Positions 1 to 13,632 are shown, counted from the first letter of the stretch. The stretch is DNA of 64,000 bases from Cymbidium sinense (GCA_021442155.1 CM038223.1:31780983-31844982); one strand, 5' to 3'. Program-made: numbers and translations. The notes: generated from the sequence alone by a model not told the origin.

Positions 1-1000
1 ACCCAAATTGGATTGAACTAAGCCCATCTAAGCCTCACATTGTGAGCAATAATCATCTTAGGATGATCAATCACTCAAATTAGGTCAAACCTAGCCTTTG
101 ACCAAGTCAACACTTCGCCTAAATGAAACCCAAACTAGCCAAAATCTACCATAAGCCAAATTGATTGAAACCACTGATCTAAACTAGTTCATAATCTATG
201 ATTGAACTTGGCCAAGTCATCATTTGAGCCAACCTAGCCCAATTGGCCACTTGACCCAAGTTGACCCAAGTTGACCTAAAAATTCAAAATGGGTCAAATC
301 TTGATCTAAGCTAAATTGATTGCAACCAATGGGTGTCAAATTCATTCTAAATCACTTGTTGAACTTGATTAAAACCAATTGCCAACTAGACCCAACCCAA
401 AATGAATTATGAACCCAACTTGACCTAAAAGGTCAAATCAACTTGAAATCAAACCAAAAAATTGATTAAAACCAAAGCTTGCATACATTTCAAATGATCA
501 ACCAAGCCTAAACAACCATGACTCCAACAAATTGTCAAAATGGTCATATTAGTTAACCATTTGACCAAGTGAACTCAAATGAACCAAAACCAAATATAAC
601 TAAATTGAACCAAACCAATGATATAAGCTCAAATGATCATTTGAACTTGACCTAACCCATGGTTTGACCCAATTTGATCAATTGGTCAATTTGACCCAAG
701 TTGACTCATTTTGACCTAAATGAGTTAACTTGAGCCAAATCATATCAAATCAACTCCAAATTCCTTAAAATTTGGCCCAACCTATTTTTGAAACATCTCA
801 AATATGTACAGATCAAAGTCAAGGCCAAATGACCATTTTTCCCTTGGCTCAAATGGTAACTTATGTCCAAATTCATTTGGAATTTATCCAATTCTTTCTC
901 ATGGCCAGTTGGCATCTTCCTAGTGGCCCACATGGACACTAAGGAGGGTGGCAAACATGACCCAATGGGTTTGGGTCATCCATGACCCAACCCAGGGGCA
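1..1000. repeat. Degenerate GACCCAA / TTGACC low-complexity block of L1
   Basis: Irregular short repeats built on TTGACC, GACCCAA and TGGTCAAAT fill this stretch. The reverse complement of the same vocabulary fills 12150-13400 in L3, and shorter versions sit near the 5' end of every subfamily A copy. It is therefore a U3 component of the LTR and not an independent satellite. Confidence 0.75.
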
Positions 1001-4000
1001 AATTGACCCCTCAAATGGAAATTCTCCACTTGGATCACCTCTTACACTCACCTAGCATATGTGCACTTCCCCTCCTCCACTCCTCTACCAAAATTGAAGC
1101 ACATGGAGTCCCTAATAGCAAAAATAACCCATTCAATCAAGAAAATTGAAGGAAAATGGTAAGATGGCTCTCGATCGTCCAATCCAAGTAGGGGGAGATA
1201 TACTCCCCCTCATTCCAACTTAAGACACACACTCTGAATTTGATTGAGCCCTAGTTACTAAAACCAAGCTTCTCTAAGCCTTGGCAAGCATTCCCAAGCT
1301 CATTCCAATTTTTCCTTCTTGGTTTTCTTCAAAGACAAAATAGGGGAGGTGAGGTGAAATTCCAACTTGCTCAATTCTCCACCAAATCCAAAGTCACTTT
1401 ACAAGCACCATCAAGGAAGTAAGTCAAGCTCATCCAAAGTGGTTTTCAAGCATCCAAGCCATGGGAAGGGGGATTTCGATCAAAGTCGCAGGCCATTGAA
1501 GGGGAGCTTGGTCAACCCACACATCCACTTCAAATTAAGGCTTATAACTTTCAACAGAGCTTCATCTCCACTAGACAAAGCTATCTCTTATATTGGAAGT
1601 GCTCGTGATAGCCTCCGGTGAGGTATGATTAAAAATCGATCCTCCACTGAAAATTGTTTGGTCTTTTGTGAAGGGAATTGTAATCCCATTAGATCATAGC
1701 CATTGGATGTTCTTCCCTACGCCTCTTGATGGTGTGGGGTGAATCTCTACCTAATCCTAGCTTAGGTGAGGTCAGATTAAGCCATGGAGGACGGATGGCC
1801 TCTATCTCCCGTAGCTTAGGCAGGGATAAAACATAAGTCATCCATCCTGCATGTTTTGGATGGACGGCCCTGATTAAATCTCATTAGATCTATGATTTAA
1901 ATCCTTAATAACCACAATTACATCCCATCCTGATCAAATGTAGGAAAGCGTGTGTTGCTGGCTTGACATGCGCGATGTGACAACTTAAATAACCAATCCC
2001 ATCGCGACACATAGAAAGCGCATAGTGTCAGCAGTCCACGTGGCGCTGATAGGATTAGTTAATTAATTAGGATATTCTAATTATCCTTTAATCACAAAAA
2101 TTTCATAAATTCATAACTAAATGTAGAAAAATCTAAAAATACAAACTCAAGTTCATTTTAAAGATAATTCAAAAGGGAATAAAATAAAATTAAGTTTAAT
2201 TGATTATGAATAGTAGATTTTACTCAATATGGGTTTTATTTAGAATGTAATTATGTTAATTACTCATTAATTATTTTATTTATTAATTCCAAACTTTGTA
2301 GGGTTGATTAGTGGGATAACCTTTGCCTCCCATGATTTTCTTGGAATTTATTATTGGATTAATTAGGGGAATTTCTTGATTTACCCCTAATCACTCCCTC
2401 AACTAATTAAGTGATTAATTAACCTTAGTGATAGATCCATTAATTAAGTTTGCTAATCACTATAAAATAATGGACTTAGGAATAAGATTAGATTCTTTCC
2501 AATCTTCCCTAAATTCACCCATTTGGAAAATCTAATTCAAATTAATGGCTTAATCACTTCATGAATAAATTCAATTAATCTAATATTCAAAATCAAATCA
2601 TTCTAGAACTTAATCATCTTAATTCTTGGATAGATTCTTAGGTGTTCAATAACCTAAGAGGCTTCAAAGGAAATCATAATCAAACTACATGTGTAGGATG
2701 GTTATGAAAGAACTTAATTAAACCCTTTAGCTTAATTAATCAATAATTATGAGCTAATTACATTAAGCCCCTTTCTTTCTTAGGTGCATTACTGATTTAC
2801 ATGTGGTTGCATATATCATATGCTCATAATTATTTATTTAATTATGTTAAAGTGGTATGTAAGGGGTAATGGATTTAATTCACACCCTTAACCTAAAAAA
2901 AACATAAAATCAATCTAATTGTTCTAAAAATTAAACTAAACCAATTCACACATAAGGGAAATGGGTTAGGACTAGTAAACTCTTTCTCACAAATCACTTT
3001 CAAATAATATCTAAAAACAAAAATCTCTTTAAAGAATTTTGATTCACTTTGAATAATGTTATCTTATAGGATTGTCCATAGGAATTAATTAGGGTGAATG
3101 AAGTAATATGCTTACATCACTTTATTTCTTTCCAAGCATGATAAATATTGTATGCCATATGAAATCATGCATTCATATATTTTGAAAAATCAAATAAATG
3201 AAATGTTTCCTTTATGTCAAATTACATGTTTTGACTAAAGTAAGAATATGAGTGGATATTATCATTATTAAACCAAAAATTATTTTCAAAATATATCAGT
3301 CAAAGATTATAAATGAGGTGACGCTACTTATAAATACTTATAAGCTTGCATGTGATTATAGCATAATATGTGTTATGTGATTTTCTTCTCTTCCCTTAAC
3401 ATGGATTTGAATAGGATTTGCAAAGTGCATAGTTCATTTGAAAAGAACATAACACTTGCTTAAATCTATTCCTATGCAATTTTATGTTATGACTTAAGGA
3501 GGATCCTCACATTAAACATGTAAATTATAGAACCAAATCAAATAAAAAAAAATCTTTTGCATAATTCTTCATCCATTTGCTTCTTTTTGTACATGCACAT
3601 GTATTTAAGAAAAGTGGGATATTAGTCCGACATCCTGGTTGAGGCTTTAAGTAGCCCAAGTAGGTCTTGTACCTTACACCTGTGTAGAAAATAATGGCAT
3701 CATACTCACTTATGTCTTTATACATGTAAATGTGCATTAATGGATAAAAGAATCCCTCTTCTACTTACATAAAAAACATGCATTCATGGAATATCCAAAA
3801 AATTTTCTAAATAACATCTCTTAGCATTCATCATCAAAGTGTGCTAAAATTTGCATTGCATGTATAGATATATGCTTAGGATTATTCATATGCATGGTAT
3901 ACATGTTGGAAAGAAATAAATTATTGTGTTATGTGATAGTAATTCACCTTAATTAATAAGATGCCTTTCTTATTGAATAGGTTTATTTAGAGAAAATCTA

Positions 4001-4792
4001 AACTTAGGGTTAATTAAAACACATAATAAAACATTCACTAAAAAATCATTAATGAATCTACCTTAGAAATTACTTAAGGTAGGGATGAAAGAGAAGTTCT
4101 CTTCTCTTTCTTCTCTTTACAACATTTAGTAACTAAATGTAGGTTCATTCAAACCAAATCAAATCATCAAATAAAATTAACAAATCAACTAAATCACTTA
4201 AATGAAACCACCCTCTAAGTTGAATCATTCACACTTAGAAAATTCAACCTTAAAGCCTAGCTAAGACATGCCACACAAGCCTTAAATGACACACACATTA
4301 GGCTAAGTCACCATTTCTAGCTCTATGTTAGGGCAGTGCATGGTTTAATGCCTAATTTTATTTTTTGATGTAATGTTCTTAGACTAGATGTTAGGGTTCA
4401 TGTGCATAGCTGGATGATAGGATGATCTTAGTCTAATCATGTCTTCTACAGGGGATTGTGCTTAAGGGGCGTTATAATAAAAATATAAATACTTTTGTTG
4501 TGCAGGTTGCTTATACCCCTAAGCATGATCCAAACTAGGATAGGTGGACTTGGTTACCCATGTGTGGGATGCTAAGTCCAAATTATTTCTATAACTACTT
4601 AGGATTGTGTGGTATGCTTAGCTAATCTCTATTTTGTAGGTTTAGTTAGATTTATCTTTCCCATTTTAATGTAATTTAGCAATTAAGATTTGTAATGAAT
4701 GTTATGGGGTAATTAGGATTAACATTGGTCATAAGATTATGTCTTATGTACCATGTGAAACCTTGAAGAAAACTACATCCTAAGTCAAATCA

Positions 4793-4862
4793 AAAGAAGA
4801 AAGAAGTGAAGAAAGAAAGAAAGAAATGAAGAAAAGAAGAAATGAAGAATGAAGAATGAAGA
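4793..4862. repeat. GAA/GAAA purine tract
   Basis: Roughly 70 bases of almost pure A and G with GAAA, GAAGA and GAATGAA units lie just upstream of the TATA-like block of L1. A comparable tract is not obvious at this position in the other copies, so this looks like local microsatellite growth. Confidence 0.8.
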
Positions 4863-4914
4863 TCCCCATAACATGAATTCATTTTAATTGTAATTATTCA
4901 TTTGTAATCCAGAT

Positions 4915-4986
4915 TGTAAAAGGGTAGAGCTCGGCTATCCACATTTCTTTTCAGGTTTGTACGGTGGAGCCCAACCACATCAGCCT
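4915..4986 (+). promoter_or_regulatory. Conserved promoter-like block of L1
   Basis: TGTAAAAGGGTAGAGCTCGG is followed by a pyrimidine run and a GTACGGTGG element. In other copies the first part reads TGTATAAGGGTAGAGCTCGG, so L1 carries a weakened TATA-like box. It lies about 1.5 kb before the LTR 3' end, as in the other copies, which would make it the U3/R boundary. That role is inferred from position and conservation. Confidence 0.5.
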
Positions 4987-6413
4987 CTTATTCTTTTGCA
5001 CTAGCTTTATAAAATTATTTGATGTTTATTTAGCTTGTGCATTAGAAATGGCATGATTTTCTTAGTTTCTTCATTTATTGATGAATGGCCTGGATGTGAT
5101 TAGGCTATTAAGAAAAAATAAATTTTTTATCCAATTAATCAACTCAAAATAAAATTAAATAACTCATAACCTCACCCAATGCCTAGGACATAAATCAAGA
5201 TAATAAAAGATTTAGCAACCCCTTAGCTGGATGTTGTATGTCTCACATCATGCATAAAAAGCATCTTGCTTCACTCTTGCTAATGGAGGGCTTCCACCTT
5301 TGCTATAGAAAATGTCTTAACCTTTGAGAGCCATCATGGAAACATACCTCCTTCTTGTTGATTTTGGCCCATAACCAATTTCTCATGCATTAGGCATATG
5401 AATCCCATAGTCTGTGTCAAATAAATTGTCCAAAAAATCAAATTAAAATTTAACAAAAATTTACATTAGATTTAAGTCATTATTAATACCCTTCATGATC
5501 TAGTCTCTTAGGGAGTATGTTTAAGGACTTAGTCTCCTTTCTAATTAAACAACATCCTAGCTATCTTACAAAGCATATGACTTACATACATGTATTTAAA
5601 ATCGTAGGGGGAGTTAGTTGGCGGCCACCCCCAGGTGGTTGTAAGTCCAACAGTCGAGTGGTTTATCCTCTCTTGCGGAGCTAAACCATATGCCCATTTT
5701 TGCCTTAGATTTAGGTCATGCCTTGGCCTTCACCAAAGCTCCCTAGATTCAGGATCCAAGGTTGATGTTTCCCTTTGTGGGCTACAAGCATAAATCCTCA
5801 CCTCTTAGGCATTTCCATGATCTTGTATTATGGAATTGTAAGCCCTATATTTCTAACAAAAATTCAACTCAAACAATTAACTCTCTTCAAATATCAAAAA
5901 TATAAAGTCCAACCATAGGATAGTTTGGGATGCTTGCTAGGTTTTCTAGCATCATGAGCATCCCCTACTTATCACTCTTTGGTATCGGTAATAACTCCCT
6001 CTTTTTGATCAATCCCACTTGATCTTCCAAAAATAATCAATTTATTGATAGTCCTATCTTTGAAAGCTTTGGAGACAATGATCATTTACCTTAATAGAGA
6101 GTATTCTTAAGGAATCGCATTCCTTAAGATGAAATTAACTATAGGGGCTTGCCTCAATAGGGAACTTAATGAACCTGGTTTAAAATAAACCCTACTTTAC
6201 TTTTCCATGTAAAGTAGGGGAAGAATCTCTAGCACATCCGAAGACCTATTATCCTTAGGAGTCCTTATTACGTGATTGGGTCCATTCTAGGATGATGACT
6301 TTTTTCTCTCGAGATAGTACAACATTCCTTAATGTCATACCCGATCACCCTATAAAGTATATCTACGGATCTACGTGGTGTCCAACTAGCATATTTTATT
6401 TTCATTTTGCTCA

Positions 6414-6654
6414 TAGATGAAAATATAACACCACACCATTCTAAAGTTTTTATTTCTTTAATAAGTAATAAAGCAAGGTGGAGAACTCATAATCTAGGGC
6501 ATATTCTCATCTCCCTAAGCTATAGAAAGAGGGTGGTATCTAAAACCTCCATTAAGAGGAAAATTATTAGGAAGGGTATATGCATCACTTGCCCTGGCCA
6601 CTCTATTCCTACCATATCTTTTTACTCTCTCTCTCTCTCTCTCTCAGGGTTTAT
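6414..6654. other. 241-bp spacer between facing LTR 3' ends
   Basis: This spacer between L1 and L2 matches neither LTR subfamily nor the gypsy internal region. Both flanking LTRs point their 3' ends into it, and neither end is followed by the PBS seen beside L6 and L7. A 98-codon frame runs through it into L2 (6407-6703), but it has no recognisable domain and I treat it as chance. It may be old unique DNA or an unidentified repeat scrap. Confidence 0.55.
6625..6645. repeat. (CT)n microsatellite
   Basis: About ten CT units in the spacer immediately left of the L2 boundary. Confidence 0.9.
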
Positions 6655-6952
6655 TGTTGGGAAAATTTATGGCACCGCATATATTTTAGGAATACTTATT
6701 TAGGTAATCAAATACGTCATTAAGAAATGAACATATTAACTCAGAAGATAAACATGTTATTCTAAAATGAATTCAATCACATAAACAATAACTCCTAAGG
6801 CTAATGGGTCTTTTTATTATTCCAGAGATTTGTCTTTTGAATTACGCAAAAAAGTAGAGCAAGTTTTATTTTATATTGGGATTGTAATTCCCTATAAGAG
6901 AATTCCCTTATAGTTAATTATATCATAAGAATGAGGTTCTCTTCTTAAGAAT

Positions 6953-6957
6953 ACTCT
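6953..6957. repeat. Left target-site duplication of L3 (ACTCT)
   Basis: ACTCT here and ACTCC at 13628-13632 flank L3 exactly at its TG...CA termini, matching at 4 of 5 bases. The flanking L2 sequence rejoins across the pair. Confidence 0.8.
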
Positions 6958-8390
6958 TGTGGTATTTTAATTTGGAGTCCTAGGGACACCACACAGATCT
7001 TAACGAGTACGTATATGAATGATCGAGTATGACATCTAAGGAATAATATACTATCTCAAAGATAGAAACACCATCCTATAATAGACTCAACCACCTAATA
7101 AGGACTCTTATGGCAGATGGGTCTACATATATACCAGATATCTTTCCCCTACTTTTCATGGATAGGTAAAGTAGGGTTTATTTTATGTCAAGTTCTTTAG
7201 TTTCCTATAGAAGAAAGCTCTCATATTTAATTACATCTCAAAAATGAGAATTTCCTAACACTCTTTATTAAAGTACTAAACTAATGTCTCTAAAGATTTC
7301 AAAGGTAGATAATTAAAGAATTGGTCATTTTGGAAAGTAATCGGGAAGAGCTCAAATAAGAAGAGTTCTTGGTGGATTCCAAGAGTAAGTAGGAAGCACA
7401 CATGATACCTAGGAAGCCTAGTGAGTACTTCAATCCACCATATAGTAAGGCTTTACATTTTTGAAAGAGAAAATTGTTTATTTGAGTTGAGATTTTATTA
7501 AAATTCTAAAACTTGATTCCAATAACACAAGATTGTGGAAATGCCTAAGAGGTGAGGACTTATACTTGTAGCAAAGGAGAAATATAAGCCTCTGAACTTA
7601 TATCTAGGGTGCTCTAGCACAAGCTAAGAGGTTCACCTAATTCTGTTAGAAGGAATGGGATATATTGGTTCACTTCCCCTAAGGAGAGTGGACCAATCAA
7701 GACTCTTCTGGACTTACTACCTCTTGGAGTGGTTGCTAGCTAACACCTCTTATAATTTTAAAATTATATGAGTTAGTAATATGTAAATGCAAGATAGATG
7801 ACTTGTTGTTAATTATGAAAGAATCTAAAGTCCTAAACTCACTCTTTAAGAGACTAGATCATGATTGTTGTGCAAATTATGACCTAAGCTAATGCAATAA
7901 AGTCTACATATTTTTATTCCACTTTTGACTCATCATTTGGACTCAGGCTTGGGAGATTTTATGCTTAAATGCATTATGTATAAAGATTATGGGCTAAATC
8001 AGATAGAAGGGGTGTTCTTTAGTACAAGGGACTGGCCTCACATGTCAAGGATGTTCCCTATCGTGCAAGAGTAGAGATCCCCCATCTTCAAGAGTGAGAT
8101 AATATGCATATGTATGATGTTAGAACATACAACATTCAAATAAGGGGTTACTAAATCTTTTATTACCTTGATTAAAAGCCTAGGCTTTAAGATAAGGTTA
8201 TGAGTTTATTAAAATTTAGTTAAGGTTATTAATGAGGGTAGAAAATTTAATTTTATCCTAAAGAGCATAATGTATCAAGGCCACACATCAAATATACACA
8301 CTTTAAGAAATATATGAAAAGCATGGCTCTTCTATTGCATAAAGTAAACACAATAATCAAACATTTGCATATCATAAAAGAATAAAAGGC

Positions 8391-8455
8391 CAGTGTGAGT
8401 AGGTACCACCATACACCCTATAAAACAAATTTTGGGTGGTCCAACTCTACTCTTA
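8391..8455 (-). promoter_or_regulatory. Decayed promoter-like block of L3
   Basis: It matches the block conserved in other copies (GGTACC...TACACCCT...CTCTAC on the plus strand), but the TATA-like box reads TTATTTAAG on the minus strand. It is assigned by homology only. Confidence 0.4.
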
Positions 8456-9483
8456 AATAACTCATATTAAAATTAAAATATTGATAAAAGGAGAAGTTAT
8501 AGGGTGTCTTCAATTCTTCTTCATCTTAGCTTCTTAGATTTAAATACTTTAGGGTTAATAGAGCCTCAAAAGTCCATGCGTTCAAGCCACTGCTCATTCT
8601 AAACCCCATAGCTCTAATCCTAATCTTATTGCAAAAATCACTTTTTGTGAAAAATTAAATCTAACTACACCTACAAAATAGATATTAGTATGACACACAT
8701 TCAAACCAAGCATTATATTCCACATAATTAAACTTAGCACCCTACCTTGGGTAACCAACCCTCCTGTCCTATTGGATCATGCTTAGGGACTTAATAGCAC
8801 ATGCAAGTAAGAAGCATTTATATTTCATTATTATAGCAGTCGCTTAAACATTATCCCCTATAGAAAATATCATGAATCTAACATCACCTTAATGACCAGA
8901 CTACTTACAAATAATCCTAACATTTAGTCTAAAATAATACATCACAAAATAAAACATCACAACAATCACTGACCTAACCTAGCATTAGGATCAATGACTT
9001 AGTATTCTAATATGTATGCAAAGGCCAAGGGTGGTATGCCTTAATTAGACTTTAAAGTTAGGATTTTCTAAAGATTGAATTGTTAAATCGCTTATTAAAG
9101 GTGGTTATTATTTTAGTTTATTTAAAGTTTAGATGAGATTTTAAATTATATGTTTATTATTGTTTATTCTTTAATTATAATTTAACATTATAAAGAGAAG
9201 AAAGAGAGTTGACTCTCTTTAATCCCTACCTTAGGTTGATTCTAAGGAATGAAACTTTATGACTTTTAAGCCTTCTAATGAAACCTTTCTGAATTTTAAT
9301 TAGACATATATTTGGATTTGACTTAATGAACCTTATTTAAACATGAAAGATATTTTAAGATCAATGAAGCCAAATCATAATCAAATGGGCAATGTTTTTT
9401 TATTTTAGCCTAATTGTCAATATACATCATTATTATATTTTTGCTTTATTTATTTTATTTCATATATGTACATATGTCTTATA

Positions 9484-9486
<3 letters not shown>

Positions 9487-9514
<28 letters not shown>
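9487..9514. repeat. (AT)14 microsatellite
   Basis: Fourteen uninterrupted AT units inside L3. No other copy shows this run, so it expanded after insertion. Confidence 0.95.
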
Positions 9515-9517
<3 letters not shown>

Positions 9518-12149
9518 AACACACTTGAAGTATGAATATGCATGAATTTTATAACAAAAGGAATTTCTCTTCGTATTAATACACATGTATAAGTGTATAA
9601 GAAACTATACAAGTACATGCCATTATTAACCAAGGAAGTGAGGTTATCTAGGACCTCCTTGGGGCTACATAAAGTCTTATGTTCCTGAGATATCTAGTCT
9701 ATATACTTATTCGCTCAAATACACACATACACATATATAAATGTAAAGATAAACTCATGAAAAGTCACAAGTTGTTATCCTTTTAAGCATGAAAGATAAA
9801 TAAACTTTACTTTATTTTATTTATAATTAAAACTTATAGATATAAAGCTTAGATTTAAATTATTTAATTAATAATTAACATGTGATTATTCATTAGAGAG
9901 GAAAAATAATTTGAGATTTATTAGTAATAATACCCACTCCATATATTTACACCTTTCTACATCATGTAATTGGATGCAACATATTTTTTTTAATTTAAAA
10001 CATGATTGTATGGAGCATACGACATGCAAATTTATGATAATTGAAGCAAAAAAAATTATACATTATTAAATGATATATTTGGCTTAATTGAAACCTAAGG
10101 ACCATCAAGTTAAATAAGCATACCATAAGCCTAATCAAAGTACTTTATAAATTTTTAATTTTTAAGATTATGAGATATTTAATCCTAAAGAGGAGAAGTG
10201 AAAGTTAGTGTTCAACCCATCACCATATTTGTTTATTAATAAATTTAAAGAGAAATTAAGGATCTTTAAGAATTAATTAAGTTTGGCCCATTAATAATCC
10301 ATTTAATTACCCTCCTAAAGGAAATTTCTTTAATTTAATTAATTATTAAGCAAGAGCCCATGAATGATGATTATATGCTTGGAAAATAAAATGTACAATG
10401 TTCTAAGGGTTCTATTGCAATTAGGCATAGGCTTAATAATTAATTAAGTTAAGAGAATTAAGCTAATTACTTTCATAACCTCCATACCCATGGGGAATCA
10501 TGATTTCATTAACAATCCTTACATTAATTAAGCACATTAGGAGAATTCAATTATGCATCTTGATTATTTAAATTGATTATGATGATTTTACAATTATGAA
10601 TTTTTCTATAATCATTTAATTAATTAATTAATTGTGCTCACTAAGGAGAATTTTGAAAAATGATTAGAATAAGGGGTCCTAATTATTACTCATGATCATT
10701 CTTACTGTCTTAGTGATTGATTAACCTTCTCTAATAAATTTAATAATTTTTAAATTTTGAATAATTATTAAATACAAAAAAAGGCAATTAGGACTTAAAA
10801 TTTTGATTCTCATAATCCACTAGAGAAATTAACCCAATAAAATTATGCGAGGTAGAGGTCATCCTATATATTGAACAAGACAAATCTTAAGTTAATTAAC
10901 CAAGCGATTAGAGCTCAACAAAGTTAATTAATTACTATTCACTAGATAACATTTAGGGATTTTATTTTTCCTAGATTTTTCTCTATCTAAGCTTTCCAAA
11001 ATGGGTTTATTTATATTTTTTATTTTCTATAATTATTTATTATTTTTTGAAGTTCTAGCTATTTGAAACATAATTTATACCCTAATCAATCTATTTCCAC
11101 AGTCGATGCCATGCAGACACTGATGTGGCAGCGCTTTCCACATAGCCCTGCGAGATTTGTTATGTAAATCATCTGACACGACTACTGACCTAGTGGCGGT
11201 GAACAAGCTTTTGTCTTAACTCTCATCATGGATCAGATGACAAAGATTAATCCTATGACTTTAATAAGAAAATTTGAAAAAATCTAGCATGATTAATCAC
11301 AACTGTCTGTCCTAATCATGAGAAATGGATGATTGATGATCCGCCATCTTCCCGTGGAGGAAGACAGACACCATTCTTTTTTCACAACTCAATCTAAGGT
11401 CATAGTGGATTTGATTCCAAAATTATCAAGGTGTGGTTCTAAGGGGATCCTACTATGGAATTCACATGAAATGATTATTTTTTTAAAATCCTATGATTTT
11501 TTATGGTTGACCAGAAATAATCTCGTTGGAGCTCAAGATAGACAGTCCATCGATAGAGATAACTTTGTATTGAAGAGATGAAGCCTTGTTGAGAAGATTG
11601 CAACTTACCTCCCGGACGGTTGCCCTCTTGACCAAAAGCCACCGTAAAGCTCATCAAAGTTGGTCTTGGGACATCTTTTGATGCTCAAATCGATCAGGAA
11701 TTAATTCATTTTGGCTCACCAAAGCTAGAGGAAGGTATGGGGAGAGTTTATTTAAGTTTGGTGGAGTTTGGGTGATGTTGGACAAAATAAGGGCTAGGGT
11801 ATTAACATGGCTTGGTCTCACTGATGACCAGAGGCATGGGGAGCTCTAAGGATGCTTGGTGATTGCTCAGGTTACTATGTGGATCATCTTTATGAAGTTC
11901 GAATGGGTGAGGAGGAGTACACCCTCCTCCCCAAGTGAACTGAAGCATGGGATTAGTTCAACCTTTTGCAGATGTCCAGCTGGCGTAGGTGGCCATAGGT
12001 GGTAGGGGACTGATGATGTGGAGGTGCTTGAGTGCTTGAGGGAGTTTAGTAGCTTGTCATGGGGTGTACACCTCTTTTGAGGTAGACCAATGCTGGCCAG
12101 GGGGAGGAGGTCCTCCCCTTGGTCATGGGCCACCCAACCGCTTTAAGTT

Positions 12150-13400
12150 AGGTTGGGTCAATGGGTTTATGTCTAAAGAGGGCTAAAGTTGGTTGCCATT
12201 GGCAGAAGAGGTGGGTAAGCCTTCCAAATGGGGATTTTGTTTTATTTGGAACCATTGGTTCACTTGATTTGACCCAAATGAAGTTCACTTGGGCAGGTCA
12301 ATGGGGTCTTAAGGATGAGTCATGCCAAGTTTGGTTGGGTTTGGACTTAGTTTGGTTGGGTTTGGCTCAAGTTGACTCATATAGGTTAATTTGGGTTTAT
12401 TTAGGCTAGGTGTTGGGTTATGTTTGATTGGATATTTGGAATGCATTGGTGAAATTGGTTTGATCCAATTTGAAGTGAATTTGAATTTGGATAGGCTCAT
12501 TAAGGCTAAATGGACAAGTTGTCCAATTTGGTCAAATTGATGAAAATAAGTTGATTGAACGGTTGGTACATGTCTAATTGATCATTTGTGACTAATTTTA
12601 GGTGTTTGTTTGAATAGATTCAATTAGATAGAGTTTTAGTTCAATTTGACCCTTTAGGTCAAATTGGGTTAAATGGGTCAATTGGGTTAGCTTGATCAAA
12701 TTGGCATAAATTGGTGATTGAAGTGTGTTCAATACATAATTGGTTTTTGATTAGAGTCATTGGTTTCCATGAATTTGAAGTGGAATGAGATTTGGCCGAA
12801 TTTAGCCCTTTAGGTCAAATTGGGTCAATTAGGCTAATTGGCTTGGTTTGGCTCAATTGATTGCAATTGGATGGTCTATGGTGAATAATATTAACTTTAG
12901 AATGGATTGAATGAATTGAATTGGTCCAATTTGGGTTGAATAAGGATTTTCTTCAATTTGGTCATTTAGGCCAAATTGGGTCAAGTGGACCAATCGGCTT
13001 GATTAGGTTCAATTGGAGGTATATGAAGGCTAGAATATTTTCAATGATGATTTTGAAGTGGATTGTTGACTTTGGTTGCAATAAATTTGGGTTAGGTTGA
13101 TTTTTGACTCATTTGAACCCTTTAGGTCAAATGGGTCAATTTAGGATAATTAGGTTAACTGAATGGTTTGCAATGAATTATAGCATATAATTAAGCACTT
13201 GGGACAATCATGAGGTTTGAATTAAGTTGGTTTGGCATGAATCAGATTGAATAGGGTTTTGGTTCCATAGGGTCCAAGTGGGTTGGGTTAGGTCAACTTA
13301 GCCCTTTTTAACCAAATTAAATCAAGATGAGTCATATTAAGCCCAGGTTAAGTTGGCATTTGGCTTGAAACTTGGTTTGTAATCATTAGCTTTTGGTTTG
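12150..13400. repeat. GGTCAAAT / TTGGGTCAA low-complexity block of L3
   Basis: About 1.2 kb of irregularly spaced TTGGGTCAA, GGTCAAATTGG and TTTAGGTCAAA words, with no fixed period by eye. It is the inverted counterpart of 1-1000. Confidence 0.8.
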
Positions 13401-13627
13401 AGTAATTGAGTAAGTATAGGATTCGGTTGGGCTTTAAGGAAGGTGAGGTTTTATCTATCCTAAGGTAAGTTCTAACCCTAGGGTTGTACCATATGGTTCT
13501 TTTGAGTTTGGGCTTAGTGTCCTCTTGGTCACTAAAAGTGTCCTAGCACTAAGGAACTCTTAGTATCTAAAAACATCTTAGGCCTAAGATGATGGAAATC
13601 AACCTTACTCTAAAAGTGTGGTCAACA

Positions 13628-13632
13628 ACTCC
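13628..13632. repeat. Right target-site duplication of L3 (ACTCC)
   Basis: Partner of 6953-6957. L2 continues from here as ACTCCCAATTAATGAAAT, matching ACTCTCAATTAAAGAAAT in L6. Confidence 0.8.

Larger units (their letters stand above)
1..6413 (+). mobile_element. Giant LTR copy L1 (subfamily B), cut by window edge
   Basis: This is a non-coding LTR read on the plus strand. From the left it holds a GACCCAA/TTGACC low-complexity stretch (1-1000), a moderately GC-richer block (about 1020-2060), a long AT-rich part, a conserved TATA-like block near 4915, a conserved hairpin block near 5620, and a terminal TGGTGTCC motif about 30 bases before its CA end. The same blocks occur in the same order in L3 (opposite strand), which defines subfamily B. 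The 5' end lies outside the window. The right boundary is inferred from a TG...CA comparison with L3 and is good to perhaps 20 bp. I found no PBS directly after it, so it is probably a solo LTR or a truncated one. The small open frames inside it are chance. Confidence 0.7.
6958..13627 (-). mobile_element. Complete solo LTR L3 (subfamily B), nested in L2
   Basis: A 6,670-bp unit starts TGTGGTATTTTAAT and ends TGTGGTCAACA on the plus strand, so it has TG...CA termini, with a near-perfect 5-bp duplication on each side. No part of one end is repeated at the other. It is therefore a single LTR left by recombination and not a whole element. It is the only complete subfamily B copy here and one of the longest LTRs in the window. 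Its hairpin block (about 7715-7760) and decayed promoter block (about 8391-8455) lie near its 3' end. Its GGTCAAAT low-complexity block (12150-13400) is more than twice as long as in subfamily A. It is younger than L2. Confidence 0.85.

Noticed and set aside
6407..6703. 98-codon open frame as a possible gene
   Set aside because: It crosses the spacer/L2 boundary, has no recognisable domain, and its end codes through a CT microsatellite and LTR sequence.
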